Source: Prevotellaceae bacterium
Lineage (GTDB): Bacteria > Bacteroidota > Bacteroidia > Bacteroidales > UBA932
Assembly: GCA_031288885.1 (NCBI GenBank)
Contig: JAITQP010000084.1
Location: 1-7,997, forward strand
Direction of reading: 5' to 3'
Length of the DNA stretch: 7,997 nt
Part shown: positions 1 to 7,248 of the stretch, one piece after another
How the letters are laid out: the number at the start of each line of letters is the position of its first letter
Numbering within the stretch: position 1 is the first letter of the stretch
The notes under the pieces: generated by a model
What the model saw: only the letters and a program-made list of their open reading frames with translations
Database searches by the model: none
What the model was told of the DNA's origin: nothing
Position numbers and translations under genes: made by a program

Positions 1-294
1 GTTGTTGGGGTCGTTTACGCGAATGCCCGCCGCCATGTCCTCCGCTTGCAGCGAAATAAATTCAATGTTAAACAGCGGATACAGCTTGCGCAGGTAGCAC
101 TCCAAGCACCACTCCTGATACCCGTCCGTTGAGTAAAAATCGTTGATACCCACCACCGCCACGTCTTCCTTTTTTGCCCTGTCCAGCGCCTCCGCCAGCG
201 TATCAAACGCGCTAAACGAGTACGGCGTATGCAGGTGCGCGTTGACATTCAGCGGCGTGCCCACCAGCGTTGATATAGTTTGGATTTTTTGCAT
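1..294 (-). CDS. PHP-domain protein, N-terminal part (runs off the left edge)
   Basis: An open frame of 98 codons runs from the ATG at 294-292 to the window edge without a stop, so the 3' part is missing. The N-terminal region carries N-A-H-L-H-T-P-Y-S-F, with H20 and H22 as the H-x-H metal-binding motif I of the PHP (polymerase and histidinol phosphatase) superfamily, followed by a helix-rich stretch. A conserved-looking GINDFY (residues 49-54) sits where motif II should be, and FNIEF with E78 could be the next acidic ligand. The usual second-motif histidine (DH) is absent, since D52 is followed by F. PHP proteins are typically metal-dependent phosphoesterases, but the substrate here is unknown. 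From memory, similar PHP proteins with GINDFY and NDPNN segments occur in Bacteroidales. The start lies 38 bases after the E1 stop, so co-transcription with E1 is possible. The family call is firm; the function is not assigned. Confidence 0.8.
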   Translation of the reverse strand, partial: MQKIQTISTLVGTPLNVNAHLHTPYSFSAFDTLAEALDRAKKEDVAVVGINDFYSTDGYQEWCLECYLRKLYPLFNIEFISLQAEDMAAGIRVNDPNN

Positions 295-302
295 GATTTT
301 AG

Positions 303-330
303 AATTCTTAATTCTTAATTCCTAATTCCC
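303..330. repeat. Four-unit tandem heptamer repeat, AATTCTT type
   Basis: Four consecutive 7-base units lie between the E1 stop and the PHP gene start: AATTCTT, AATTCTT, AATTCCT and AATTCCC. The first two are identical and the others drift only in the last two bases. On the transcribed strand this becomes a purine-rich leader of AAGAATT-type units just before the PHP start codon. It could be a slippage-prone microsatellite or part of the leader; no function is shown. Confidence 0.8.
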
Positions 331-332
331 CC

Positions 333-2807
333 CTACACTCCCTCCTTTGCCCTGCGTATTTGCTCGGCGTTGGTAAAATTCTGCGTAGGGATATGCCCCT
401 TGAGCGGCACAATTTTTTCGTGGATAGCGTCTATGAACCAGTCGGGCTGGGGGAAGAAGGCGCTTTCGAGCTCGTAGCAGGGCGTTATCCAGCTGCGGGA
501 GCCGAGCACCACGGGCGGCGCGTCGAGGTAGTCGAAGCCCAGCTCGGTGATGTTGCGGGCAAGGTCGTTGAGGAACGAGCCGCGGCCGGAGGCGTCGCCG
601 GAGATGATGATGCGTCCGGTTTTCTTTACCGACGCCAGCACCTTTTCGTAGCAGAACGGCACCAGCGAGCGCGCGTCGATAACCTCGGCGCTCAGGCCGT
701 ACTTCTCCTCCAGCGTTTTGGCGGCGTCGAGCGCGCGGTAGAGCGTTGCGCCGATGGTCAGGATGGTGATATCCTTGCCCTCGCGCTTCACGTCGGGCTC
801 GCCAAAGGGGATTTCGTAGTAGCCTTCGGGCACGCCGCCCTCGTGGAACTGCTCGCCCACGTCGTAAATGCGCTGGCTTTCAAAAAAGATAACGGGGTCG
901 GTACCCTGCAGCGCGGCGTTCATCAGCCCCTTGGCGTCGTAGGGCGTGGCGGGAAAGGCGACCTTCAGCCCGGGAATGTGCGCCGCGAGCGACGTCCAGT
1001 CCTGCGAGTGCTGCGCGCCGTACTTTGACCCTACGGACACGCGCACCACCACCGGCATTTTGAGCACGTTGCCGCTCATGGCTTGCCACTTGGGCAGCTG
1101 GTTGAAGATTTCGTCGCCGCAGCGGCCGAGGAAGTCGCAGTACATGATTTCGGGAATGACGCGCCCGCCGCACATGGCGTAGCCGATGGCGGTGCCGATG
1201 ATGGCGGCCTCCGAGATGGGCGCGTTGAAGAAGCGGTGGTAGGGCAGCGCCTCCGTCAGCCCGCGGTACACGGCAAATGCGCCGCCCCAGTCGCGGTTGT
1301 CCTCGCCGTAGGCTATCAGCGAGGCGTCCTTGTAGAAGCGGTCGATGATGGCCTCAAAAATGCCGTCGCGCAGCTGGTACTGCTTCATCTTGGAAACGGG
1401 CTTGCCGTCCTTGTCCACCGCAAAGCGCTCCTTTTTGGCGATTTGCTGCACGCGCGGGTTTTCGCTCATCGGGTGGTTGACCTCCGGCGTGGCGCCGGAC
1501 AGGGAGTCAACGGAGAGGTTGGAGAACGTCATTGCGCCCAGCAGCTCAGGATTTTTCGACAAGTCCATGCGGGGCGACAGCGCGTCGTCGATGGAGAGCT
1601 TAAAGATTTCGAGCATGAGCGCCTTTACGTCCGCCCACGTGGCGTTCAGGTCGGCTTGGGTGGCGACGCCGGCGTCCACCAGCTGCTTGCCGAACGCGGC
1701 GATGCAGTCCTCGGCAGCCCATGCGTCTATCTCCTCCTTGGTGCGGTACGACGACGAGTCGGAGGGCGAGTGCCCCGATATGCGGTAGGTTACCACGTCG
1801 AGCAGCACGGGGCCGTTTTTGTCCTCCAAAATTTTCCGCTTGCGCCGGTACGCCTCGATGACCGCCAGCGGGTTGTAGCCGTCCACGCGCTCGCTGTGCA
1901 TTTGCTCGGGGTTGACCCCCGCGCCAATGCGGGCGGCGAAGTCGTAGCCCATGGTTTCGCCGCGCGTTTGCCCGCCCATGCCGTAGCTGTTGTTCATGAT
2001 GTTGATGATGAGGGGCAGCCCGCCCTTCATGTCGCCCTCCCAGAGCTGCTTGTACTGATCCATGGCGGCAAATACCAGCCCCTCCCACACGGGGCCGCAC
2101 GCCATGGAGGCGTCGCCAATGTTGGCCACCACGATGCCCGACTTGCGGTTTACCTTTTTGTAGAGGGCTGCGCCTACGGCAATGTCGCCGCTGCCGCCCA
2201 CTATGGCGTTGTTGGGGTAGATGCCGAACGGGGTGAAGAAGGTGTGCATGCTTCCGCCCAAGCCCTTGTTGAAGCCGGTGACGCGGGCAAAGATTTCTGC
2301 CATAGCGCCGTAGAGCAGAAAGCGCCGCCCGAGCTGCTTGGTTGTCCCCGCAAAGCCCCGCTTGGCAACGCTGACCGTTGCGCCGCCCCAGAACTCGCCC
2401 ATAATCTTTTCGAGCTCGTGGTCGCTCAGCAGCTCAATGGCGCGCAGACCTTTTGCGAGGATTTCGCCGTGGCTGCGGTGCGAGCCGAAGATAAAATCGT
2501 TGGCGTCCAGCGTGTACGCCATGCCCACGGCGGCGGCCTCCTGCCCCGCCGAGAGGTGGGCCGGCCCCGGGTTGTTGTAGGCTACGCCCTCGTACGCGCC
2601 GGTGGTTTTCACCAAGTTCAGCATGGTTTCAAACTCGCGGATGACCACCATGTCGTGGTAAATGCGCCGCAGGTCGTCTTTGGAAAATTGCTTGCTTTGC
2701 AGCTCGTCCGCCACCGTTTTGCTGTACCGGTTAACGGGAATGGGGGTAAACGTTATCTCCCCCGCCTGCCGGAGGAGCTTTGGATCTACAGGTTGAGATT
2801 TTGGCAT
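333..2807 (-). CDS. Fused alpha/beta E1 of a 2-oxoacid dehydrogenase complex (thiamine diphosphate dependent)
   Basis: This 824-residue cytoplasmic protein catalyses the decarboxylation of a 2-oxoacid and transfers the acyl group to the lipoyl arm of E2. Residues from about 40 to 415 form the alpha part: HRSHGEILAKG (110-120) with the histidines expected at the active site, GDA at 231-233 followed by NN at 272-273 as the thiamine diphosphate/Mg motif, and GHSPSD (345-350) at the position of the phosphorylation loop. A linker of about 60 residues leads to the beta part (about 475-805), with YGED (500-503), ISEAAIIG (531-538), and GAQHSQDW (597-604) holding the beta-subunit catalytic histidine. 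The fusion is longer than the roughly 650-680 residue branched-chain E1 fusions known in Bacteroidota. The extra length is in the N-terminus, a segment around 128-200, and a gap of 38 residues between GDA and NN. The gene starts 52 bases after the phosphotransferase stop. The substrate is unresolved. Confidence 0.93.
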   Translation of the reverse strand: MPKSQPVDPKLLRQAGEITFTPIPVNRYSKTVADELQSKQFSKDDLRRIYHDMVVIREFETMLNLVKTTGAYEGVAYNNPGPAHLSAGQEAAAVGMAYTLDANDFIFGSHRSHGEILAKGLRAIELLSDHELEKIMGEFWGGATVSVAKRGFAGTTKQLGRRFLLYGAMAEIFARVTGFNKGLGGSMHTFFTPFGIYPNNAIVGGSGDIAVGAALYKKVNRKSGIVVANIGDASMACGPVWEGLVFAAMDQYKQLWEGDMKGGLPLIINIMNNSYGMGGQTRGETMGYDFAARIGAGVNPEQMHSERVDGYNPLAVIEAYRRKRKILEDKNGPVLLDVVTYRISGHSPSDSSSYRTKEEIDAWAAEDCIAAFGKQLVDAGVATQADLNATWADVKALMLEIFKLSIDDALSPRMDLSKNPELLGAMTFSNLSVDSLSGATPEVNHPMSENPRVQQIAKKERFAVDKDGKPVSKMKQYQLRDGIFEAIIDRFYKDASLIAYGEDNRDWGGAFAVYRGLTEALPYHRFFNAPISEAAIIGTAIGYAMCGGRVIPEIMYCDFLGRCGDEIFNQLPKWQAMSGNVLKMPVVVRVSVGSKYGAQHSQDWTSLAAHIPGLKVAFPATPYDAKGLMNAALQGTDPVIFFESQRIYDVGEQFHEGGVPEGYYEIPFGEPDVKREGKDITILTIGATLYRALDAAKTLEEKYGLSAEVIDARSLVPFCYEKVLASVKKTGRIIISGDASGRGSFLNDLARNITELGFDYLDAPPVVLGSRSWITPCYELESAFFPQPDWFIDAIHEKIVPLKGHIPTQNFTNAEQIRRAKEGV

Positions 2808-2821
2808 GATGTTATGATGTT
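2806..2821. repeat. Direct repeat ATGATGTT x2 overlapping the E1 start
   Basis: Two exact tandem copies of ATGATGTT (2806-2813 and 2814-2821) sit at the E1 start codon; on the coding strand they read AACATCAT twice, the second copy running into the ATG. No Shine-Dalgarno-like sequence is present in the 52-base gap, and no TAnnTTTG box was found there. The repeat may be chance. Confidence 0.5.
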
Positions 2822-2859
2822 AGCTAAGAGTTAAAAACTAAAGAACGACGTTGTTGTCA

Positions 2860-4917
2860 CTATTTTTTCTCAACCGAGCTGAGCGGCTTTTTGCTGTTCT
2901 TCTTGCTCGTGTTTTCGTACTGCAGGTAAACTTTCAGGTGGCGCGCCGCCGTAGCGGAGCGATATACCTTTTGCAGCTCGGGATTACCGGTCAAGTCGGG
3001 CGCAGAAAATAAATAATTTGACGCATCCCAGCCAAAATACAAACCTGAGGACATGTTAAACGCACCCGCCTCTGAAAACACCCGCACGTCTGAATTAACG
3101 GCGTAGGGTATTGTTTTGTCGTTTACCAAATCTCGCCCCAGCTTGATGTAGGAAGCCTCGGACAAGGCCAGCTCGTACAGGGTGGGGAAAATGTCGCTAT
3201 GCCACGCCCATTGCTGAGTGTTGAGCGGTTCTTTTGTTAGATATTTTGGAGGAATATACGCAATCAAAGGCACGGAGTACGTCCAGTACATTTGGTTATC
3301 GTCGAAGTTAAAAAGCTGACGGCAGTTATGGTCTCCCGTGGCAACAATAATGGTATTCTCGGAAAAAGGGGAGCTCCTGATTTTTTCGATAAACTTACCC
3401 AGCGCATCGCAGGCGTACTGGTAGCTTTGAAAATTTTTTACCGCCACGCTGCTGATATCTACCGTTGACCGAATGATGCCGGCAATCGAATCGTCTATCG
3501 TAATCGGCAGGAGATTATAGCTTGGGGGTATCTCATACGGCGTGTGGTTGGTAACGCTCATGCCGTAAATATACTGAGGCGCGCTGCTTTTTTCTATTTT
3601 CTCGAATATTCTGTCAAACATCGCCTCGTCAAAAACGCCCCACCCGCTTTCCTGCGCATGCGGGTTCTCCGCTAAAATCAGCTCCCGCCCCTCCACCGAC
3701 TGAAATCCCTGCGCCGCCAAGTAGTTGTTAATGTTACGCCAGCCCAGCTTTCCGCCGGTTACAAAGCTGGTTTGGTAGCCGCTCTGTAGAAAGGGGTGCG
3801 TGGTTGCCGTGGAGAAGTACTGGGCGTAAAACGGTGATTGCGACACTGAGGCAATGGGCGTTTGCGTGATAAGCGCCTCCAGCGTTGAGATGGTGCCGTT
3901 GGTTGCGGGCATGAAGTTTTTGAGCAGGTAGCAGTGCTTAAGCGCATCCTCCAGCGCGCCCAGCAGGTTGAGCTGCTGGGTGTGCTTGGCAAAGTAAATA
4001 GTCCCCATGCTCTCCATTTGGAGGACTACCACGTGTGGGGGATTTTCTTTCAAAAACGGGTTGGGCGGCGTGGTTACGTGAAGATGGCGAAGTGGCTGCC
4101 GGTCGTCCACCTCCTCCACGTCCAGCTGAAGAAAGTCGGCCACCAGCTGCCGCAGGCTCATTGCCCCCAAGTACGCTGAGGGGTCGCCCATAATTCGATT
4201 TCTTTTATACTGCTTATGCGCCTGCTGAAAGGTATATATCCCGTTTAGCGTTAGCTGGTTGATGAACGAATTTTTGCTTATGGTGGCGTCGTCTATCTGC
4301 AGCGGGAAGGTTGAGAAAGTTCCCCGCAGGCCATAAAAGTAGGCGGTTAGAAAGAGGAGGAGGCATGGCACAAAGCCCGCTATGCCCAGCTTTATCCGGC
4401 TGAAAGGCTCAAATTTGAGCAGGCGGCCAAACAGCTTATACGCGCCAAAGCCCAGCAACGCCAGCGCAATGACAGTCCTGACCACCGGAAAATCTTTCCA
4501 CACCGAAACCAGCACTTCTTTTGTGTCATCGTCCACCAGACCAAAAACCAGCACATCAATGTGGGACTGGTAAAATGAGTAGTAGTAGAAATCGACCGTG
4601 AGGGCTACGGCCGTTGCGACAAATATGACCGTATTGGTAATGGTATAGGCTTTTCTCCACGGCCCTCTCCACAGCCCAAATTTAGCTGATAGCGAATGGG
4701 CTATGGCGATAAGTAGGAGGGGAATTAAAAGGACGGTTATGATTTTAGCGTCAAACCGAAAGCCTGTTAAAAAAGCCCTGAAAATATCCCACTTGTTGCT
4801 CCACACGTCGGGGCTGGCGTGTACGAGTAAAAAAATAGCCCGATAGCTGGTGTACAGCAGGGCATACGCTACGTAGGAGCAGATTATGTAAGCAACCTTA
4901 TTGAAAAAAAATTTCAT
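2860..4917 (-). CDS. Membrane phosphotransferase of the LtaS/MdoB alkaline-phosphatase-fold family
   Basis: This protein of 685 residues has five predicted membrane helices in its first 200 residues (about 7-32, 57-75, 91-113, 145-163 and 176-195), followed by a large sulfatase-fold domain that should face the periplasm. That is the layout of lipoteichoic acid synthase and of MdoB-type phosphoglycerol transferases. Visible family residues are the metal ligand in QMES (E302), the nucleophile threonine in NGTIST (T342), TNHTPYEIP with H458, and GDHN (D529, H530). The C-terminal tail after about residue 670 is lysine and serine rich. Gram-negative Bacteroidota make no lipoteichoic acid, so the likely job is to add phosphoglycerol or phosphoethanolamine to a surface glycan or lipid; this is inference. 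A promoter lies just upstream at the end of the E3 gene, and the fused E1 gene follows after 52 bases. The second to fourth codons contain a run of eight T on the coding strand. Confidence 0.88.
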   Translation of the reverse strand: MKFFFNKVAYIICSYVAYALLYTSYRAIFLLVHASPDVWSNKWDIFRAFLTGFRFDAKIITVLLIPLLLIAIAHSLSAKFGLWRGPWRKAYTITNTVIFVATAVALTVDFYYYSFYQSHIDVLVFGLVDDDTKEVLVSVWKDFPVVRTVIALALLGFGAYKLFGRLLKFEPFSRIKLGIAGFVPCLLLFLTAYFYGLRGTFSTFPLQIDDATISKNSFINQLTLNGIYTFQQAHKQYKRNRIMGDPSAYLGAMSLRQLVADFLQLDVEEVDDRQPLRHLHVTTPPNPFLKENPPHVVVLQMESMGTIYFAKHTQQLNLLGALEDALKHCYLLKNFMPATNGTISTLEALITQTPIASVSQSPFYAQYFSTATTHPFLQSGYQTSFVTGGKLGWRNINNYLAAQGFQSVEGRELILAENPHAQESGWGVFDEAMFDRIFEKIEKSSAPQYIYGMSVTNHTPYEIPPSYNLLPITIDDSIAGIIRSTVDISSVAVKNFQSYQYACDALGKFIEKIRSSPFSENTIIVATGDHNCRQLFNFDDNQMYWTYSVPLIAYIPPKYLTKEPLNTQQWAWHSDIFPTLYELALSEASYIKLGRDLVNDKTIPYAVNSDVRVFSEAGAFNMSSGLYFGWDASNYLFSAPDLTGNPELQKVYRSATAARHLKVYLQYENTSKKNSKKPLSSVEKK

Positions 4918-4934
4918 ACTTTTACTATTTTTAG

Positions 4935-4944
4935 TTTGCGCAAA
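4935..4944. promoter_or_regulatory. Perfect palindrome TTTGCGCAAA overlapping the promoter
   Basis: This 10-base perfect inverted repeat shares its right half with the TTTG of the -7 box and lies near the expected transcription start. A site in this place could be an operator, but with no matching copy elsewhere in the window it may be coincidental. Confidence 0.3.
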
Positions 4945-4969
4945 GGTAGCAAAATCTTACGTGGTCAAA
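4941..4969 (-). promoter_or_regulatory. Probable Bacteroidota-type promoter of the phosphotransferase gene
   Basis: On the minus strand TACCTTTG (4948-4941) matches the Bacteroidota -7 consensus TAnnTTTG exactly. A TTTG lies upstream (4969-4966) in the last codons of the E3 gene. The spacer between them is 17 bases, slightly shorter than the roughly 19-20 usually quoted from Bacteroides work. The start codon of the phosphotransferase is 23 bases beyond the -7 box, leaving a short leader. This would let the phosphotransferase, and perhaps E1 behind it, be transcribed independently of E3. Confidence 0.6.
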
Positions 4970-6324
4970 TTTAAAAACCCTACTTCTTTGAATATTTCCG
5001 ATACGGTGGGGTGTGGGAAGACCACCTCCTGCAGCTCCCTAACGGTCATCTCCTGCTCAATGGCGATGCACGCCCCGTAGATCATTTCGCTCGACGGGTT
5101 TCCGAGCATGTGCACGCCGAGGATTTCGCCGTGCTTTTCGCCCGTCAGCACCTTGCAGACGCCCACGCCGCCCTCGTTTTCCGCCACAAAGCGTCCGGCG
5201 TACGCCATGGGCAGCTTGGCTACCCTGTAGGCAATGTTGGCCGCCTTGGCCGCCTCCTCGGTGAGCCCCACGCCCGATATTTCGGGGTTGGTGTACACCA
5301 CGCTCGGGATGGCGTTGTAGCGCATCGCGTCGGCGCGCCCCGTGAGGTTGTTGACCACCACCTCGCCCTCGCGGCTGGCGGTGTGCGCAAGGAGCGAAAA
5401 GCCCGTAACGTCGCCCGCGGCGTACACGTTGGGAATGTTGGTGCGCATCCGCTCGTCAACCTTAACGCCGCCTCTGAGCAGCTCCACGCCAAGGTTTTCC
5501 AGCCCAAACCCGCTCACAACGGGTCGCCGCCCAACGCTCACGAGGATTTTGTCGCCCGTAACGCTCGCCGCCGCGCCGTCCTTGCCGGTGAACAGCACCT
5601 CGTTTCCCTTTACCTCCACCACCTTGCTCAGCAGGTTGAACTTCACGCCCCGCTTGGCGTAAACGTCGCGCAGCATGGCGCTCAGCTCGGGGTCGAGCCC
5701 GTTCAGGATTTCGGGCAGCATTTCCACCACCGTAACCTCCGTGCCGAGGCTGTTGTAGAAGCTGGCAAACTCCATGCCTATCACGCCGCCGCCAATGATG
5801 ACCAGCCGCTTGGGTTGCTCGGTGAGCGCAAGAATTTCGCGGTTGGTGAGCACAGCGTCGCCCGCCTCCTTAAGACCGGAGATGGGCGGCACAAACGCCT
5901 CCGAGCCGGTGCAAATGAGCAGGTTTGCCGCGCGGTAGCTTTCGCCGTTGCAGGCAACTTCAACCCCCTCCGCGCTTCGCCCCTGAATTACGGCTTCACC
6001 CTTGATAACGGTAACCTTGTGGGCTTTCATCTTTGCGCCCACGCCCGCTACCAGCTTGCGCACCACCTTATTTTTGCGGTCAACCATCTTGCCAAAGTCA
6101 AAGGTGGCGCTCTTGGCGTTCACGCCGTACTTGTCGCCGTGAACGGCCGTGTCGTAAACCTTGGCGCTGTAGAGCAGGGTTTTGGTGGGGATGCAGCCCT
6201 CGTTGAGGCACACGCCGCCCAGCTCGCGCTTCTCAAACAGCGCAACGCTGAGCCCCTTTGCGCCTGCGCGCTCTGCCGCAACGTAGCCCGCAGGCCCGCC
6301 GCCGATAATTGCTAAGTCAAACAT
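4957..6324 (-). CDS. lpdA: Dihydrolipoyl dehydrogenase (E3)
   Basis: This FAD flavoprotein reoxidises the dihydrolipoyl arm of E2 and passes electrons to NAD+, closing the catalytic cycle of the 2-oxoacid dehydrogenase complex. The 455-residue length is normal for the family. In order: the FAD-binding GGGPAG (8-13), the redox-active disulfide in GGVCLNEGCIPTK (C39 and C44), the NAD-binding GGGVIG (178-183), the FAD-contacting AAGD (302-305), and the C-terminal dimerisation domain with the catalytic dyad in HPTVSE (H438 and E443). All key residues are intact. The ATG at 6324 is placed right before the FAD motif and needs no alternative. The gap from the DUF2807 gene is only 27 bases with no convincing promoter, so the two may share a transcript. 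The gene lies between E2 and E1 on the same strand, which supports a dedicated E3. Confidence 0.97.
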   Translation of the reverse strand: MFDLAIIGGGPAGYVAAERAGAKGLSVALFEKRELGGVCLNEGCIPTKTLLYSAKVYDTAVHGDKYGVNAKSATFDFGKMVDRKNKVVRKLVAGVGAKMKAHKVTVIKGEAVIQGRSAEGVEVACNGESYRAANLLICTGSEAFVPPISGLKEAGDAVLTNREILALTEQPKRLVIIGGGVIGMEFASFYNSLGTEVTVVEMLPEILNGLDPELSAMLRDVYAKRGVKFNLLSKVVEVKGNEVLFTGKDGAAASVTGDKILVSVGRRPVVSGFGLENLGVELLRGGVKVDERMRTNIPNVYAAGDVTGFSLLAHTASREGEVVVNNLTGRADAMRYNAIPSVVYTNPEISGVGLTEEAAKAANIAYRVAKLPMAYAGRFVAENEGGVGVCKVLTGEKHGEILGVHMLGNPSSEMIYGACIAIEQEMTVRELQEVVFPHPTVSEIFKEVGFLNLTT

Positions 6325-6351
6325 CGCTTGTATATTTTTTCTGATAATATT

Positions 6352-7194
6352 TTACCGGTGAATATCGCCTCCGCTGGATTTCTCGGTATTTATGCTTGTA
6401 TATGTCAAATTTTTGATGTTAATATCCGCGCCGCTGGATGCGGAGGCCTGAACGTTGGTTGCTTTTCCGCTTACGCTAATATCCGCGCCGCCGGATGCAG
6501 AAGCCTGAAGGTTGGCTGCCTCTCCGCTTGCGCTGATATCTGCGCCGCCGGATGCCGCCAAGCTCAGGTTTTCCGCCGCGAATGATTTGACGTCAACGTC
6601 TGCGCCGCCGCTTGCCAGCAGCTTACCGCTGACGGTTTGCAAATGCTCCACGTCGCAGTCGGCTCCGCCCGACGCCGCCAGCTCCGTATTTCCTGCGACG
6701 ATTAGGTTGCGCACCTTGGCGTCGGCTCCGCCGGAGCTCGCTATGGCTACGTCTTTGCCAACTTTCAGGTGGGCAATGTTTGCATCTGCTCCGCCCGACA
6801 CGCTCAGCTGAAACGAGCTCTCGCACGTCAAGCTGTCCGCATGGAAATCGGCGCCTCCGGAGGCCTCCACCGCGCTGAGCGCCGGCGCGGAAACGTGCAC
6901 CTTCAGCGGCGATTTTGTGCGAAACACTTTATCCTTGACCTTAACCTTGACGACAAGCGTTTCGCCGTCCACCTCGGTAACAACCTTGCCGATATGCTCC
7001 TCCTCGGCCTCCACAACAACGCTACGCGAGGCGCTTTGGGTGAAGTAAACGTCAACGCCGCTTTTCGCGCTGATCTTTTGGAAAGCTCCCACTTCCCTGT
7101 TCTCCTTTACCACTGCTCCGGCCGTGCAGGCTGTGGCGCAGAGGAAAAATGCGCAGCTTTGCGCTAATGCTAATGTAGCTACTCTTCTTTTCAT
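6352..7194 (-). CDS. Exported DUF2807 (GIN-type) beta-helix repeat protein
   Basis: The 280-residue protein begins with a positively charged, hydrophobic signal peptide (about 1-25); C23 in ATAC could be a weak lipobox, so it may be a lipoprotein or simply periplasmic. The mature start, VKENREVGAFQKISAKSGVD, has the typical entry of DUF2807 head domains. From residue 112 to the end the chain repeats about every 19-21 residues with SGGAD at each turn: seven exact SGGAD copies (starting at 112, 133, 154, 175, 195, 215 and 234), then SSGAD near 253 and SSGGD near 273. Such regular coils are expected to stack into a right- or left-handed beta-helix. Members are common in Bacteroidota envelopes, but their function is not established. 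The gene sits directly before lpdA and behind a 114-base AT-rich spacer. The last full repeats are also similar at DNA level. Confidence 0.87.
   Translation of the reverse strand: MKRRVATLALAQSCAFFLCATACTAGAVVKENREVGAFQKISAKSGVDVYFTQSASRSVVVEAEEEHIGKVVTEVDGETLVVKVKVKDKVFRTKSPLKVHVSAPALSAVEASGGADFHADSLTCESSFQLSVSGGADANIAHLKVGKDVAIASSGGADAKVRNLIVAGNTELAASGGADCDVEHLQTVSGKLLASGGADVDVKSFAAENLSLAASGGADISASGEAANLQASASGGADISVSGKATNVQASASSGADINIKNLTYTSINTEKSSGGDIHR
6421..6534. repeat. Two adjacent 57-base repeats inside the DUF2807 gene
   Basis: Positions 6421-6477 and 6478-6534 align without gaps, with 8 differences by eye in 57 positions. Each encodes one 19-residue coil near the C-terminus (SGEAANLQASASGGAD-like and SGKATNVQASASSGAD-like). 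Further repeats to the right (from 6535) match mostly at the SGGAD codons. This suggests growth of the beta-helix by in-frame duplication of a coil at the C-terminal end. Confidence 0.85.
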
Positions 7195-7248
7195 TGTAAT
7201 GAATTTTTAAATTGTTAATTAGAAAAAGAAAATTTTACTGTTAGACGT

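Noticed and set aside
15..248. An open frame on the minus strand at the left edge
   Set aside because: It is an Arg- and Trp-rich alternate frame of the PHP gene, which itself shows clear PHP motifs in the frame starting at 294.
360..1028. A 222-codon open frame on the plus strand opposite the beta part of E1
   Set aside because: Antisense shadow of a G+C-rich gene, with no domain and no promoter or start context.
1083..2834. A 583-codon open frame on the plus strand opposite E1
   Set aside because: It mirrors the G+C-rich E1 gene, whose minus-strand product has all family motifs. The antisense product is rich in Val, Ala, Arg and His with no recognisable domain, which is typical of a shadow frame.
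2808..2859. A terminator or promoter in the gap between the phosphotransferase and E1
   Set aside because: Only very short self-complementary stretches (ACGT centre) are present, and the best -7-like sequence, TAGTTTTT, misses the final G and lacks a well-spaced TTTG.
5011..6315. A 434-codon open frame on the plus strand opposite lpdA
   Set aside because: The lpdA product on the minus strand is complete with every catalytic motif; the opposite frame has low complexity and no domain.
6328..6585. A repetitive, Cys-rich frame on the plus strand
   Set aside because: It is the antisense reading of the DUF2807 coil repeats; its own repetition simply reflects the repeated codons of the real gene.
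6421..6840. CRISPR-like periodic repeats of about 57-63 bases
   Set aside because: The period is a multiple of three, the frame stays open throughout, and the repeats encode SGGAD coils. There are no unique spacers between conserved repeats.
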